From: Pseudomonas sp. Seg1
Lineage (GTDB): Bacteria > Pseudomonadota > Gammaproteobacteria > Pseudomonadales > Pseudomonadaceae
Reading direction: 5' to 3'
Assembly: GCF_018326005.1 (NCBI RefSeq)
Contig: NZ_AP021903.1
Coordinates: 2,947,501 to 3,011,500 of the forward strand
DNA: 64,000 nucleotides
Position 1 is the stretch's first letter, and the number at the start of each line of letters is the position of its first letter. The notes beneath the pieces were generated by a model that worked only from the letters and a program-made list of their open reading frames with translations, did not search any database and had not been told where the DNA came from. Below are positions 20,732 to 29,281 of the stretch, piece by piece. The translations under genes and the position numbers were made by a program.

Positions 20732-21295
20732 ATGCCTATCATCAACAGCCAAGTAAAACCGTTCAAAGCTACCGCATTCAAAAACGGCGACTTCGTTCAA
20801 GTCTCGGACGCTGACCTGAAAGGCAAGTGGTCGGTCGTGTTCTTCTACCCAGCCGACTTCACCTTCGTTTGCCCAACCGAACTGGAAGACCTGGCTGACA
20901 ACTACGCTGCTTTCCAGAAACTCGGCGTAGAGATCTACAGCGTTTCCACCGATACCCACTTTGCCCACGCTGCCTGGCACAACACTTCGCCAGCCATCGG
21001 CAAAATCGAATACACCATGATCGGCGACCCGACCCACGTCATCTCCCGCAACTTCGACGTACTGATCGAAGAAGCTGGTCTGGCTGACCGTGGTACTTTC
21101 GTGATCAACCCTGAAGGCCAGATCAAAATCGTTGAATTGAACGATGGCGGCGTTGGCCGTGACGCTTCCGAGCTGCTGCGCAAGATCAAGGCCGCTCAGT
21201 ACGTTGCTGCTCACCCAGGCGAAGTTTGCCCAGCCAAGTGGAAAGAAGGCGAGGCCACTCTGGCTCCTTCGCTGGACCTGGTCGGCAAGATCTAA
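20732..21295 (+). CDS. ahpC: Alkyl hydroperoxide reductase subunit C (peroxiredoxin)
   Basis: A 187-residue typical two-cysteine peroxiredoxin reducing hydrogen peroxide, organic peroxides and peroxynitrite. The peroxidatic Cys47 lies in FTFVCPTE and the resolving Cys in GEVCPAKW near the C-terminus. GACGGAGAG precedes the ATG. Codon use is highly biased, as in abundant proteins. AhpF, its reductase, follows after a strong terminator, which suggests more ahpC than ahpF transcript. Confidence 0.97.
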   Translation: MPIINSQVKPFKATAFKNGDFVQVSDADLKGKWSVVFFYPADFTFVCPTELEDLADNYAAFQKLGVEIYSVSTDTHFAHAAWHNTSPAIGKIEYTMIGDPTHVISRNFDVLIEEAGLADRGTFVINPEGQIKIVELNDGGVGRDASELLRKIKAAQYVAAHPGEVCPAKWKEGEATLAPSLDLVGKI

Positions 21296-21357
21296 GTCCG
21301 TGACACGCAACTCAGGGCGGGACTCCGCACCTACTTAAGTACGCTGCACCGCCCAAT

Positions 21358-21397
21358 AAAAACGCCCGGGCGAGATTCGCCCGGGCGTTTTTTTTCG
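21358..21397 (+). terminator. Terminator between ahpC and ahpF
   Basis: Stem ACGCCCGGGCGA / TCGCCCGGGCGT with a T8 tract. One of the strongest hairpins in the window; it ends most ahpC transcripts before ahpF. Confidence 0.92.
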
Positions 21398-21425
21398 CCT
21401 CAAATTTATTCAGGAGATCGCCCGT

Positions 21426-22988
21426 ATGTTGGACGCCAATCTTAAAGCCCAGTTGAAATCGTACCTGGAACGGGTCACCCAGCCGATCGAGATCGTTGCC
21501 TCCCTCGACGACGGTGCGAAATCCCGTGAAATGCTGGAACTGCTGAAAGACGTTGCCAGTCTTTCGAGCCAAATTACCTTGATCGACAGCGGTGACGATG
21601 CCCGCAAACCATCGTTCTCGATCAATCGCCCGGGTGCGGACATCAGCCTGCGTTTCGCCGGCATCCCGATGGGCCACGAATTCACCTCGCTGGTGCTGGC
21701 CCTGCTGCAAGTCGGTGGCCACCCATCGAAGGCCAGTGTTGAAGTGATCGAGCAGATCCGCTCGCTCAAAGGCGAGTTCAGCTTCGAGACTTACTTCTCG
21801 CTGTCCTGCCAGAACTGCCCGGACGTGGTTCAGGCACTGAACCTGATGGCCGTGCTCAACCCGAACATCCGCCACGTCGCCATCGACGGCGCGCTGTTCC
21901 AGGATGAAGTCAACGATCGCAAGATCATGGCCGTGCCGAGTATCTACCTCAACGGTGAAAACTTCGGTCAGGGCCGCATGGGCCTTGAAGAAATCCTCGC
22001 CAAACTCGACACCGGCGCCATCGAGCGTCAGGCCGAGAAAATCAGCGCTAAAGAAGCGTTTGATGTGCTGGTGGTCGGCGGTGGCCCGGCCGGTGCGTCG
22101 GCAGCCATCTACGCGGCGCGTAAAGGGATTCGCACTGGCGTCGCCGCCGAGCGTTTCGGCGGTCAGGTGCTCGACACCATGGCCATCGAGAACTTCATTT
22201 CCGTGCAGGAAACCGAAGGCCCGAAACTGGCCACCGCGCTGGAAGAACACGTCAAACAGTACGACGTCGACATCATGAACCTGCAACGCGCCGATAAGCT
22301 GATCCCCGGCAAAAATGGCGAGCTGCACGAAGTCCGTTTCGCCAGTGGCGCGACCCTCAAAGCCAAGAGTGTGATTCTGGCGACCGGTGCGCGCTGGCGT
22401 GAAATGAACGTGCCGGGCGAACAGGAATACCGCAACAAAGGTGTGGCGTACTGCCCGCACTGCGACGGCCCTTTGTTCAAAGGCAAGCGTGTGGCGGTGA
22501 TCGGCGGCGGTAACTCCGGCGTTGAAGCGGCCATCGATCTGGCCGGTATTGTGTCGCACGTGACGCTGCTGGAGTTTGATGTGCAGTTGCGTGCCGACGC
22601 CGTGTTGCAGCGCAAGTTGCACAGCCTGCCGAACGTGACCGTGATCACCAGTGCGCAAACCACTGAAGTCACCGGTAACGGTGAGAAGGTCAACGGCCTG
22701 CGTTACAAGGATCGCAACACTGACGAACTGCGTACGGTCGAGCTGGAAGGGATCTTTGTGCAGATCGGTCTGCTGCCTAACACTGACTGGCTCAAAGACA
22801 CCATCGAGCTGTCGCCGCGTGGCGAGATCATTGTCGATAACCGTGGCGAGACGTCGATCCCGGGGATCTTCGCGGCCGGCGATGTGACCACCGTACCGTA
22901 CAAGCAAATCGTGATCGCAGTGGGCGAGGGCGCCAAGGCTTCGCTGAGTGCTTTCGATCACCTGATCCGCACTTCGGCTCCGGCGTAA
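21426..22988 (+). CDS. ahpF: Alkyl hydroperoxide reductase subunit F
   Basis: A 520-residue flavoprotein that passes electrons from NADH to AhpC. The N-terminal tandem thioredoxin-like domain (1-200) has the CQNC pair; the thioredoxin-reductase-like part has FAD motif [21 protein letters not shown] motif [17 protein letters not shown], redox pair CPHC and the closing [33 protein letters not shown] precedes the ATG. Length fits the family. A terminator follows at 23007. Confidence 0.97.
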   Translation: MLDANLKAQLKSYLERVTQPIEIVASLDDGAKSREMLELLKDVASLSSQITLIDSGDDARKPSFSINRPGADISLRFAGIPMGHEFTSLVLALLQVGGHPSKASVEVIEQIRSLKGEFSFETYFSLSCQNCPDVVQALNLMAVLNPNIRHVAIDGALFQDEVNDRKIMAVPSIYLNGENFGQGRMGLEEILAKLDTGAIERQAEKISAKEAFDVLVVGGGPAGASAAIYAARKGIRTGVAAERFGGQVLDTMAIENFISVQETEGPKLATALEEHVKQYDVDIMNLQRADKLIPGKNGELHEVRFASGATLKAKSVILATGARWREMNVPGEQEYRNKGVAYCPHCDGPLFKGKRVAVIGGGNSGVEAAIDLAGIVSHVTLLEFDVQLRADAVLQRKLHSLPNVTVITSAQTTEVTGNGEKVNGLRYKDRNTDELRTVELEGIFVQIGLLPNTDWLKDTIELSPRGEIIVDNRGETSIPGIFAAGDVTTVPYKQIVIAVGEGAKASLSAFDHLIRTSAPA

Positions 22989-23006
22989 GCGTCAGCCGTT
23001 GAAATG

Positions 23007-23037
23007 AAAAACCCGTGAGCGATCACGGGTTTTTTGT
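23007..23037 (+). terminator. Terminator of ahpF
   Basis: AAAACCCGTGA / TCACGGGTTTT hairpin with a T run, 19 bases after ahpF. Confidence 0.88.
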
Positions 23038-23056
23038 GCCTGACACAAATCCAAAT

Positions 23057-23145
23057 GTAGGAGCGAGCCTGCTCGCGAAAGTGGTGTGTCATTCAGCGAT
23101 CATGTTGGCTGAACGGACGCCTTCGCGAGCAGGCTCGCTCCTACA
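23057..23145. repeat. REP doublet, GAGCGAGCCTGCTCGC type
   Basis: Two inverted copies of TGTAGGAGCGAGCCTGCTCG frame a 40-base centre between ahpF and gloA. Each arm is itself a hairpin. This is the inverted-pair (REPIN) form usual in P. fluorescens intergenic DNA. Confidence 0.85.
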
Positions 23146-23163
23146 GTGGGATTGTGCTGTCAG

Positions 23164-23685
23164 TTACAACGGCGTTGGCTGGATGATTTCGACCCAATAA
23201 CCATCCGGATCCTTGATAAACGCCAGGCTCTTCATGCGGCCATCGGTCAGGCGCTTCTGGAAGTCGCAGCCCAACTCTTCAAAGCGTGCGCAGGCCGCGA
23301 CAATATCCGGTACCGAGATGCAGATGTGGCCGAAACCACGCGGATCCGTATTGCCATTGTGATAGGCAAAATCAGCATCGTTTTCGGTGCCGTGGTTATG
23401 CGTCAGCTCCAGAATGCCCGGGATCGACTTCATCCACTCGGTGCGGGCAGCGGCATCGGCCGGGATCTGCGCTTTGTCGACCAGGGCGAGGAAGTACAGG
23501 CTGAACTCGGCTTCCGGGAAGTCGCGCTTCTCGACCAGCGAGAAGCCCAGTACGCGGGTGTAGAAATCCAGGGACTTGGTGATGTCTTTCACACGCAGCA
23601 TGGTGTGGTTGAAAACGAAGTTGCGGGTTGCGCTGTCTGGCGTGGCGGTGACGCCGGGGAAAGTGTTCAGTTCGTGCAGGCTCAT
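23164..23685 (-). CDS. gloA: Lactoylglutathione lyase (glyoxalase I)
   Basis: A 173-residue VOC-fold enzyme converting the methylglyoxal-glutathione adduct to S-lactoylglutathione. Metal ligands are seen in NHTMLRVKD (His), LELTHNHGTE (Glu), GFGHICISVPD (His) and YWVEIIQP (Glu). Length matches the longer, eukaryote-like GlxI class known in Pseudomonas. The start at 23685 is supported by TTGGAGG just upstream; the frame extends 66 bases further without such a site. Confidence 0.95.
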   Translation of the reverse strand: MSLHELNTFPGVTATPDSATRNFVFNHTMLRVKDITKSLDFYTRVLGFSLVEKRDFPEAEFSLYFLALVDKAQIPADAAARTEWMKSIPGILELTHNHGTENDADFAYHNGNTDPRGFGHICISVPDIVAACARFEELGCDFQKRLTDGRMKSLAFIKDPDGYWVEIIQPTPL

Positions 23686-23825
23686 GGGCCCTCCAATAAC
23701 TATGGGCGAGTGAATGGGCGCAATGATACGCATGCCTGCCGGCATCGCCAAATGAAAGGGCGGGCTTGCCCTGCGCCCGGGCGGGGGTTCAGACTTTATG
23801 ACTCAATCCGCGAGTGTGTCCGGCA

Positions 23826-24344
23826 ATGATCCGACTGTGCAAAACCCCGTTAGTTTTCTTTGCTTTGTGGCTTGTCTCGGCTGCGGTGCTGGCCGATGCG
23901 CCGGGCATCACTTGGCCCGCTGGCTGGGAGGTCGAGGCGTTGCCCGATACGTCTGCACAAGTTTCCAGGCAACGCGCGGTCAAGAACGATGCCGATGGCA
24001 ATCAGGTCATGGTGATGGAATTGACCATGACCCGGGTCGAAAGTGATCATCAGGTCAACTTGCAAGGCGTGCTGCTGGAGATGCGTAAGTCAATCCAGAA
24101 GGACTTTTTTCAGGGCGGCTATCAAAGTGTCTGCAACAAGGTGCACGCAGCGACGCTTGGTTCTTTGCCCGCGCTGGAAACGACTTGTACGGTGACCGAG
24201 AATGGCCGGCACGTGTTATCGCAAACGCTCGTAGCGGCAGTCGAGGCGGATAAGGCTTATGTTCTTTCCTATGCCGGTCAGGCCGAGGTGTATAAGGCAA
24301 GCACCGAGGAAATAACGGCGGCTAGAAACAGCTTGAAACTTTAA
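23826..24344 (+). CDS. Secreted protein, DUF4946-like
   Basis: A 172-residue protein with a clear signal peptide (hydrophobic to about residue 20, cleavage after VLA). The mature protein starts DAPGITWPAGWEVEALP and has two cysteines (SVCNKV, TTCTVT) likely paired in the periplasm. It resembles the Pseudomonas-restricted DUF4946 group, an assignment from memory and not certain. I start at the ATG at 23826; a GTG at 23814 is the alternative. Function unknown. Confidence 0.68.
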   Translation: MIRLCKTPLVFFALWLVSAAVLADAPGITWPAGWEVEALPDTSAQVSRQRAVKNDADGNQVMVMELTMTRVESDHQVNLQGVLLEMRKSIQKDFFQGGYQSVCNKVHAATLGSLPALETTCTVTENGRHVLSQTLVAAVEADKAYVLSYAGQAEVYKASTEEITAARNSLKL

Positions 24345-24524
24345 GCGTCTGTACTCTTCGCGCCCCGGTTAGATACCCGAAGGGATTAAGCACAAAGTTT
24401 AAGGTTGGGCTGCAGTCGCAACAGGATGCAGCAAAATGTTTAGGTATCTGGCTCAGAGACGTTACAGAAAAATCGCAACTTGCTCGATGAAATTCATTTC
24501 ATTTGTTAGATATTGTCAATAAAA

Positions 24525-24547
24525 AAGCCCTGCATCATGCAGGGCTT
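24525..24547 (-). terminator. Terminator of the MvaT/MvaU family gene
   Basis: Minus strand AAGCCCTGCA / TGCAGGGCTT stem followed by TTTTTTATTG, 16 bases after the stop. Confidence 0.88.
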
Positions 24548-24562
24548 CATGTTGGCGAGGGA

Positions 24563-24928
24563 TTAACCGCGCAACCAGGAATCAACGGTAGCGGCACCGT
24601 ATTGTTCCTTCCAGGCTTTCAGGCCACGGTGGTTGCCGCCCTTGGTCTCGATCAGTTCGCCGGTGTGCGGGTTCTGATAGACCTTGACCACGCGAGCGCG
24701 GCGGGTTTTAGGCGCTGCAGACGTCTGCAGAGCGGATTTAGCCGGATTCGGATCGAGAATGGCGATGATATCTTTCAGGCCTTTGCCGTAGTTTTTCATC
24801 AGCCCCTGGAGCTTTTCTTCGAATTCGATTTCTTTCTTGAGCCCGGCATCGTTCTTCAGCGATTCCAGCTGCTTGAGCTGTTCCTGGAGGGCCTTTTCAG
24901 CTGCACGAAATTCAGCGAGTCTGGACAA
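24563..24928 (-). CDS. H-NS-like nucleoid protein, MvaT/MvaU family
   Basis: A 121-residue xenogeneic silencer of the MvaT/MvaU type. Residues 1-60 form the oligomerising coiled coil (LAEFRAAEKALQEQL, KKEIEFEEKLQGLM); the C-terminal AT-hook-like DNA-binding part has YQNPHTGELIETKGGNH and a final ATVDSW. I start it at a TTG at 24928: it is the only start giving the family N-terminus (M-SRLAEFRAAEK) and has GGAG 8 bases upstream. The ATG-like alternatives further up would add unrelated residues. N-terminal wording favours the MvaU/MvaV branch over MvaT itself. Confidence 0.92.
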   Translation of the reverse strand: MSRLAEFRAAEKALQEQLKQLESLKNDAGLKKEIEFEEKLQGLMKNYGKGLKDIIAILDPNPAKSALQTSAAPKTRRARVVKVYQNPHTGELIETKGGNHRGLKAWKEQYGAATVDSWLRG

Positions 24929-25164
24929 TATCTTTACTCCAATAGTGTATTTGGCTGATACCAACCGCAAACAAAGCTATAAGCCAAGAGCCTTGTAGCG
25001 ACTCGGTGATAATTGGCTCACCTGCCAATCTTTGCGCAGGCAAGAAAAATTGTAGTTGTTAATGCGTCTGGAGTAAATCCTGAAGTTGTCTTCATGTAAC
25101 AACAGTGGTCTTTTGTATCAATTTGGTGCGGCTTGCCAGCCGGTCTGCGCTTAATTCCATTTAG

Positions 25165-26700
25165 TTAATGGTGACTTAATGCACTAATGAAGTCTGCCGC
25201 TGGCATGGGTTTGCCGAAGAGATAGCCCTGCAGAAAGTTGACGTTATGCGCGGTCAGATAATCGGCCTGTGCCTGAGTTTCGACACCTTCGGCAACAATG
25301 CCCAGATCAAGCTTGGCCGAGAGTTCGATGATGGTGTCCAGAATATGCCGTGAAAGCGCATCGATGCCGATCATGGCGACGAAACTCTGGTCGATCTTGA
25401 GGAAATCCACATTGAATTTGCGCAAGTAACCCAGGCTTGAATGGCCGGTACCGAAGTCGTCGATGGCGATCATCACCCCTAGGGCGTGCAATTGTTCAAA
25501 CAGTTGCCGCGTCGTGTCGGTCGGCTCGATCAGCTCGCGCTCGGTCAACTCCAGCACGAGATTGATGCTGCCGGGTGCAAAGGCTGCGAGAAACTCACGG
25601 CAGTCCTTCACCAGTTCCAGATCCTGGCAATGGTTGGCGGTGATATTGATGCCGATGTGAAAGGGCGTGGTGAAGCTCGATGATTGAGGTCCGAGCAACG
25701 CTGCGGTCTGCTGCATCAAGGCGCGGGTCATCGGCACGATCAATCCCGAATGTTCGGCAAACGGAATAAACAGATCCGGGCGCACCAGACCCTCCTTGGG
25801 ATGATTCCAGCGCATCAAGACCTCGGCGCCCGACCATTGTTTGGTGTCGCCATGAACCACGGGCTGGAAGTATGGAATGAACTCGCCGGCCTCCAGCGCA
25901 CGGAGCATTTCATGGCTCGGCGAGGTGGAACGCTTTTGCAAGACATGGCCGATCGCGCCCGAAATCACACCAAAAAAGATCAACAAGCTGAACAGCGGCG
26001 GGTAGGCGTCGGCCATGTAGCGCCAAGTCTCGCCCTTGGGAAAACCGGCCGATACGCTGAACGCATAGCGCGACGAGTTGAGCATGCTTTGCGCGACTGG
26101 CAGGGCGGGCAGGGCACCTTGATGGACTTTGCCATCAGCGGACAGCCAGTTATCGCCCACTTGCAGCAACAGCAGCGTCTGCCGGCCGATCAAGCGCAGC
26201 ACGTTGCTCAGGTGATAGCCGTCCAGCGTTGTCAGTGCACCGCCGCGACCTTCGCTGAGCCGGTAGACCAGCAGCGCGGTATTTGGGGTTACCGGATTGC
26301 CGTTCATCAGCCACAACTTGCCCTGGGTATAGTCGCCCGCGTTAACGGCTTCCTTATAGACGCCGAACAACGAGCTGCAATAGAGATTGTCGTCCCACAC
26401 CAGATTGGTCGAGCGCACGAAAGGGCGGCGAGTCACTTGCTCGCGCAGCGCCAGTTTGACGTCTTCGCACGTTTGTCCGGCCAGCGGCAACAGCTCCCGG
26501 GCGGCTTGCGCGGTGTTATCGAGCATCAACTCGAATTGGCGCAACGCTTCTTCGGCGGTGAGTTGTGAACTCTGCTGGAGCGTGCGTTCGGCCTGCATGT
26601 AGAGAATCATGCTGCCCAGTAACACCGGCAGCAGGCCGCTGAGCAGAGTTACGGTAATGCGGGCGCTGTGTTTGCGGCGGGGTCTGATGGTTAACGGCAT
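25165..26700 (-). CDS. Cyclic-di-GMP phosphodiesterase with periplasmic CSS domain and EAL domain
   Basis: A 511-residue inner-membrane protein. An N-terminal transmembrane helix (about 14-36) and a second near 235-255 flank a periplasmic CSS-motif domain containing YCSSLFG. The cytoplasmic EAL domain follows: SGAEVLMRWNHP (EVL in place of EAL), LELTEREL, IDDFGTGHSSLGYL, KIDQSFV and EGVETQAQ, all catalytic positions kept. In this family the CSS cysteines and Dsb proteins control activity. Start at 26700 by position of the membrane anchor and AGGATG upstream. Confidence 0.9.
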   Translation of the reverse strand: MPLTIRPRRKHSARITVTLLSGLLPVLLGSMILYMQAERTLQQSSQLTAEEALRQFELMLDNTAQAARELLPLAGQTCEDVKLALREQVTRRPFVRSTNLVWDDNLYCSSLFGVYKEAVNAGDYTQGKLWLMNGNPVTPNTALLVYRLSEGRGGALTTLDGYHLSNVLRLIGRQTLLLLQVGDNWLSADGKVHQGALPALPVAQSMLNSSRYAFSVSAGFPKGETWRYMADAYPPLFSLLIFFGVISGAIGHVLQKRSTSPSHEMLRALEAGEFIPYFQPVVHGDTKQWSGAEVLMRWNHPKEGLVRPDLFIPFAEHSGLIVPMTRALMQQTAALLGPQSSSFTTPFHIGINITANHCQDLELVKDCREFLAAFAPGSINLVLELTERELIEPTDTTRQLFEQLHALGVMIAIDDFGTGHSSLGYLRKFNVDFLKIDQSFVAMIGIDALSRHILDTIIELSAKLDLGIVAEGVETQAQADYLTAHNVNFLQGYLFGKPMPAADFISALSHH

Positions 26701-27158
26701 GGGCGCATCCTGTCGCGAAAAAGTGTGGCTCTCGAATGCAGCCGGGCACCGGCATGCCGCTGAATAGCAGGCGAGCCAGACGAGATGATAGATGGCGCAA
26801 GTGGCTTGCGCTGCTGATCGGCTCATTGAAGCTCTGGACATTGTCAGCGATGCGTGATGAACGGTGTGCAACAAACCCCTTGCACCCTCGCCAGAAAAGC
26901 GGATTTTATAGAGAGGGCAGACAACCCTATTTACGCTGTGTAGAATCGGGTTACGCATACAATAATAATCGTCTTCTGGCAGCAGAAGCCTCGCCCGCAA
27001 GAGCCTTGGGTCGACAATGAAGATATTCGGGTTTCAACTGATCTACGGTGACTTCCTCGCCCGCAGTGTGCGCGGCATCTCCTGTGCGCCACCCTCCGGT
27101 CTCAGCATTTACTGACAAATAACCCTGGTTAATTGATAAGAAATGATGAGGCGCCACC
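26701..27158. other. 458-bp gap between divergent CSS-EAL gene and hppD
   Basis: No convincing gene or RNA. Open frames here are extensions of the flanking genes or have unrelated composition. It must carry both promoters. I found no GG-N10-GC sigma54 site and no clear TyrR/PhhR box. The last 60 bases before hppD are AT-rich (AAATAACCCTGGTTAATTG), with a short inverted repeat AACCCTGGTT. Confidence 0.5.
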
Positions 27159-28235
27159 ATGGCAGATTTATACGAAAACCCAATGGGCCTGATGGGCTTT
27201 GAATTCATCGAGCTCGCTTCGCCGGTCCCTGGCACCCTGGAGCCGATCTTCGAGATCATGGGCTTCACCAAAGTCGCGACCCACCGCTCCAAGAACGTGC
27301 ACCTGTATCGTCAGGGCGCGATCAACCTGATCCTCAACAATGAACCGAACAGCGTCGCTTCGTACTTCGCGGCCGAGCACGGCCCGTCGGTGTGCGGCAT
27401 GGCGTTCCGGGTCAAGGATTCGCAAAAGGCCTATAACCGCGCACTGGAACTCGGCGCCCAGCCGATTCACATCGAAACCGGTCCAATGGAACTGAATCTG
27501 CCGGCGATCAAAGGCATTGGCGGCGCGCCGCTGTACCTGATCGACCGTTTCGGCGAAGGCAGCTCGATCTATGACATCGACTTCGTGTTTATCGAAGGCG
27601 TTGACCGCAATCCGGTCGGTGCCGGCCTGAAGATCATCGACCACCTGACACACAACGTGTATCGCGGTCGCATGGCCTACTGGGCGAACTTCTACGAGAA
27701 GCTGTTCAACTTCCGCGAGATCCGTTACTTCGACATCAAGGGCGAGTACACCGGCCTGACCTCGAAAGCCATGACCGCACCGGACGGCATGATCCGCATC
27801 CCGTTGAACGAAGAGTCGTCCAAAGGCGCGGGCCAGATCGAAGAGTTCCTGATGCAGTTCAACGGTGAGGGCATCCAGCACGTTGCGTTCCTCACTGATG
27901 ACCTGATCAAGACCTGGGATCAACTGAAGAAAATCGGCATGCGCTTCATGACCGCGCCGCCGGACACCTACTACGAAATGCTCGAAGGCCGCCTGCCAAA
28001 CCATGGCGAGCCGGTTGATCAACTGCAATCGCGCGGCATCCTGCTCGATGGCGCTTCGGAGCAGGGCGACAAGCGTCTGCTGTTGCAGATCTTCTCGGAA
28101 ACCCTGATGGGCCCGGTATTCTTCGAATTCATCCAGCGCAAAGGCGACGATGGTTTCGGCGAGGGCAACTTCAAGGCACTGTTCGAGTCGATCGAGCGTG
28201 ACCAGGTGCGCCGTGGTGTGCTTGCCACCGAGTAA
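27159..28235 (+). CDS. hppD: 4-hydroxyphenylpyruvate dioxygenase
   Basis: A 358-residue Fe(II) dioxygenase turning 4-hydroxyphenylpyruvate into homogentisate in tyrosine breakdown and pyomelanin formation. The metal triad is His162 (DHLTHNVY), His241 ([10 protein letters not shown]) and Glu323 ([17 protein letters not shown]), matching the crystallised P. fluorescens enzyme's pattern. Two VOC-fold halves are present. ATGAGGCGCC precedes the ATG. Followed by a terminator. The homogentisate pathway genes are not in the window. Confidence 0.97.
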   Translation: MADLYENPMGLMGFEFIELASPVPGTLEPIFEIMGFTKVATHRSKNVHLYRQGAINLILNNEPNSVASYFAAEHGPSVCGMAFRVKDSQKAYNRALELGAQPIHIETGPMELNLPAIKGIGGAPLYLIDRFGEGSSIYDIDFVFIEGVDRNPVGAGLKIIDHLTHNVYRGRMAYWANFYEKLFNFREIRYFDIKGEYTGLTSKAMTAPDGMIRIPLNEESSKGAGQIEEFLMQFNGEGIQHVAFLTDDLIKTWDQLKKIGMRFMTAPPDTYYEMLEGRLPNHGEPVDQLQSRGILLDGASEQGDKRLLLQIFSETLMGPVFFEFIQRKGDDGFGEGNFKALFESIERDQVRRGVLATE

Positions 28236-28250
28236 TCCGCAACTGAAATG

Positions 28251-28291
28251 AAAAATCCCGGCCTGCAGTGATGCAGCGCCGGGATTTTTTT
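28251..28291 (+). terminator. Terminator of hppD
   Basis: AAAAATCCCGGC / GCCGGGATTTTTT hairpin, 16 bases after hppD; the A tract also makes it usable from the convergent rarD side. Confidence 0.9.
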
Positions 28292-28310
28292 AGATCAAAA
28301 TATCGCAGCC

Positions 28311-29192
28311 TTAAGGTCTGCGTTGACGCATCAAATGTTTAAACCCTTCAAACACCAACACCACAACCGCCAGCCAGATCGGAATGTAGGTCAGCCATTC
28401 TCCGGACTTGATGCTCTCACCGAGCAACAACGCCACACCGAGCAGCAACACCGGCTCAACATAACTCAACAAACCAAACAGACTGAACGGCAGCAAGCGG
28501 CTGGCAATGATGTAAACCACCAGCGCCGAGGCACTGATCAGACCGAGCAACGGAATCAGCCACATCAGCCCGGGGTATTGATCGAACACGCCGAAGCCTT
28601 GCTCGCCACCGTGCACAAACCAGTAGGCGATCGGCAGCATCAAGGTCATGTCGACCCACAAGCCGCCGAGGTGGTCGGTCTTCAGATAGTTGCGCAGCAC
28701 GAAATACAGCGGATAGCCGATCACGACCACCAGGGTCGCCCAGGAAAACCCGCCGACCTGATACAACTCGTTCAACACGCCCAGACTTGCGAAGAACACT
28801 GCGACCTTTTGCAGGTACGACAGGCTCTCGCCGTAGGCAATGCGCCCGGTCAGCACCATGGCCAGTGGCAACAGGAAGTAGCCCAGTGAAACGTCGAGGC
28901 TGTAACCGTTGAGCGGCGCCCACATGAACAGCCACAACTGCACGCCGAGCAAGGCTGCCGAGACGATCAATCCGCCGATCAATTTCGGCTTCGCCACCAT
29001 CAGGCGCACCAGCTCCAGCACCCGCCGCCATTCACCGGATACCAGCATGAACACGGTCATGCACGGCACGGTCAGCAGCATCCGCCAGCCAAAGATTTCC
29101 ACGCCGCTCAACGGGGTGAGCAGCGAGGTGTAGTAATACATGACGGCAAACAGCACCGAGGCTGAGACCGATAAAGCGATACCTTTAGACAA
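28311..29192 (-). CDS. rarD: EamA/RarD family transporter
   Basis: A 293-residue inner-membrane protein with about ten transmembrane helices in two EamA halves. The N-terminus (KGIALSVSASVLFAVMYYYTSLLTPL) and the region VLTGRIAYGESLS follow RarD. The start codon is TTG at 29192, with GAGGA 4 bases upstream; no ATG in frame gives a complete first helix. RarD proteins are named from chloramphenicol-related phenotypes, but the exported substrate is unknown. Confidence 0.87.
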   Translation of the reverse strand: MSKGIALSVSASVLFAVMYYYTSLLTPLSGVEIFGWRMLLTVPCMTVFMLVSGEWRRVLELVRLMVAKPKLIGGLIVSAALLGVQLWLFMWAPLNGYSLDVSLGYFLLPLAMVLTGRIAYGESLSYLQKVAVFFASLGVLNELYQVGGFSWATLVVVIGYPLYFVLRNYLKTDHLGGLWVDMTLMLPIAYWFVHGGEQGFGVFDQYPGLMWLIPLLGLISASALVVYIIASRLLPFSLFGLLSYVEPVLLLGVALLLGESIKSGEWLTYIPIWLAVVVLVFEGFKHLMRQRRP

Positions 29193-29281
29193 ACTGTCCT
29201 CGCGGGTGGGTGATCAAACGGGGCGCGAAGGATACGTGGTTTTTGTGCTGAATATTGTTCGGATGCTCATTATTTACAACA

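Noticed and set aside
26940..27158. A sigma54 or TyrR/PhhR-type promoter for hppD
   Set aside because: No GG-N10-GC pair at a usable position, and no TGTAAA-N6-TTTACA palindrome in the gap.
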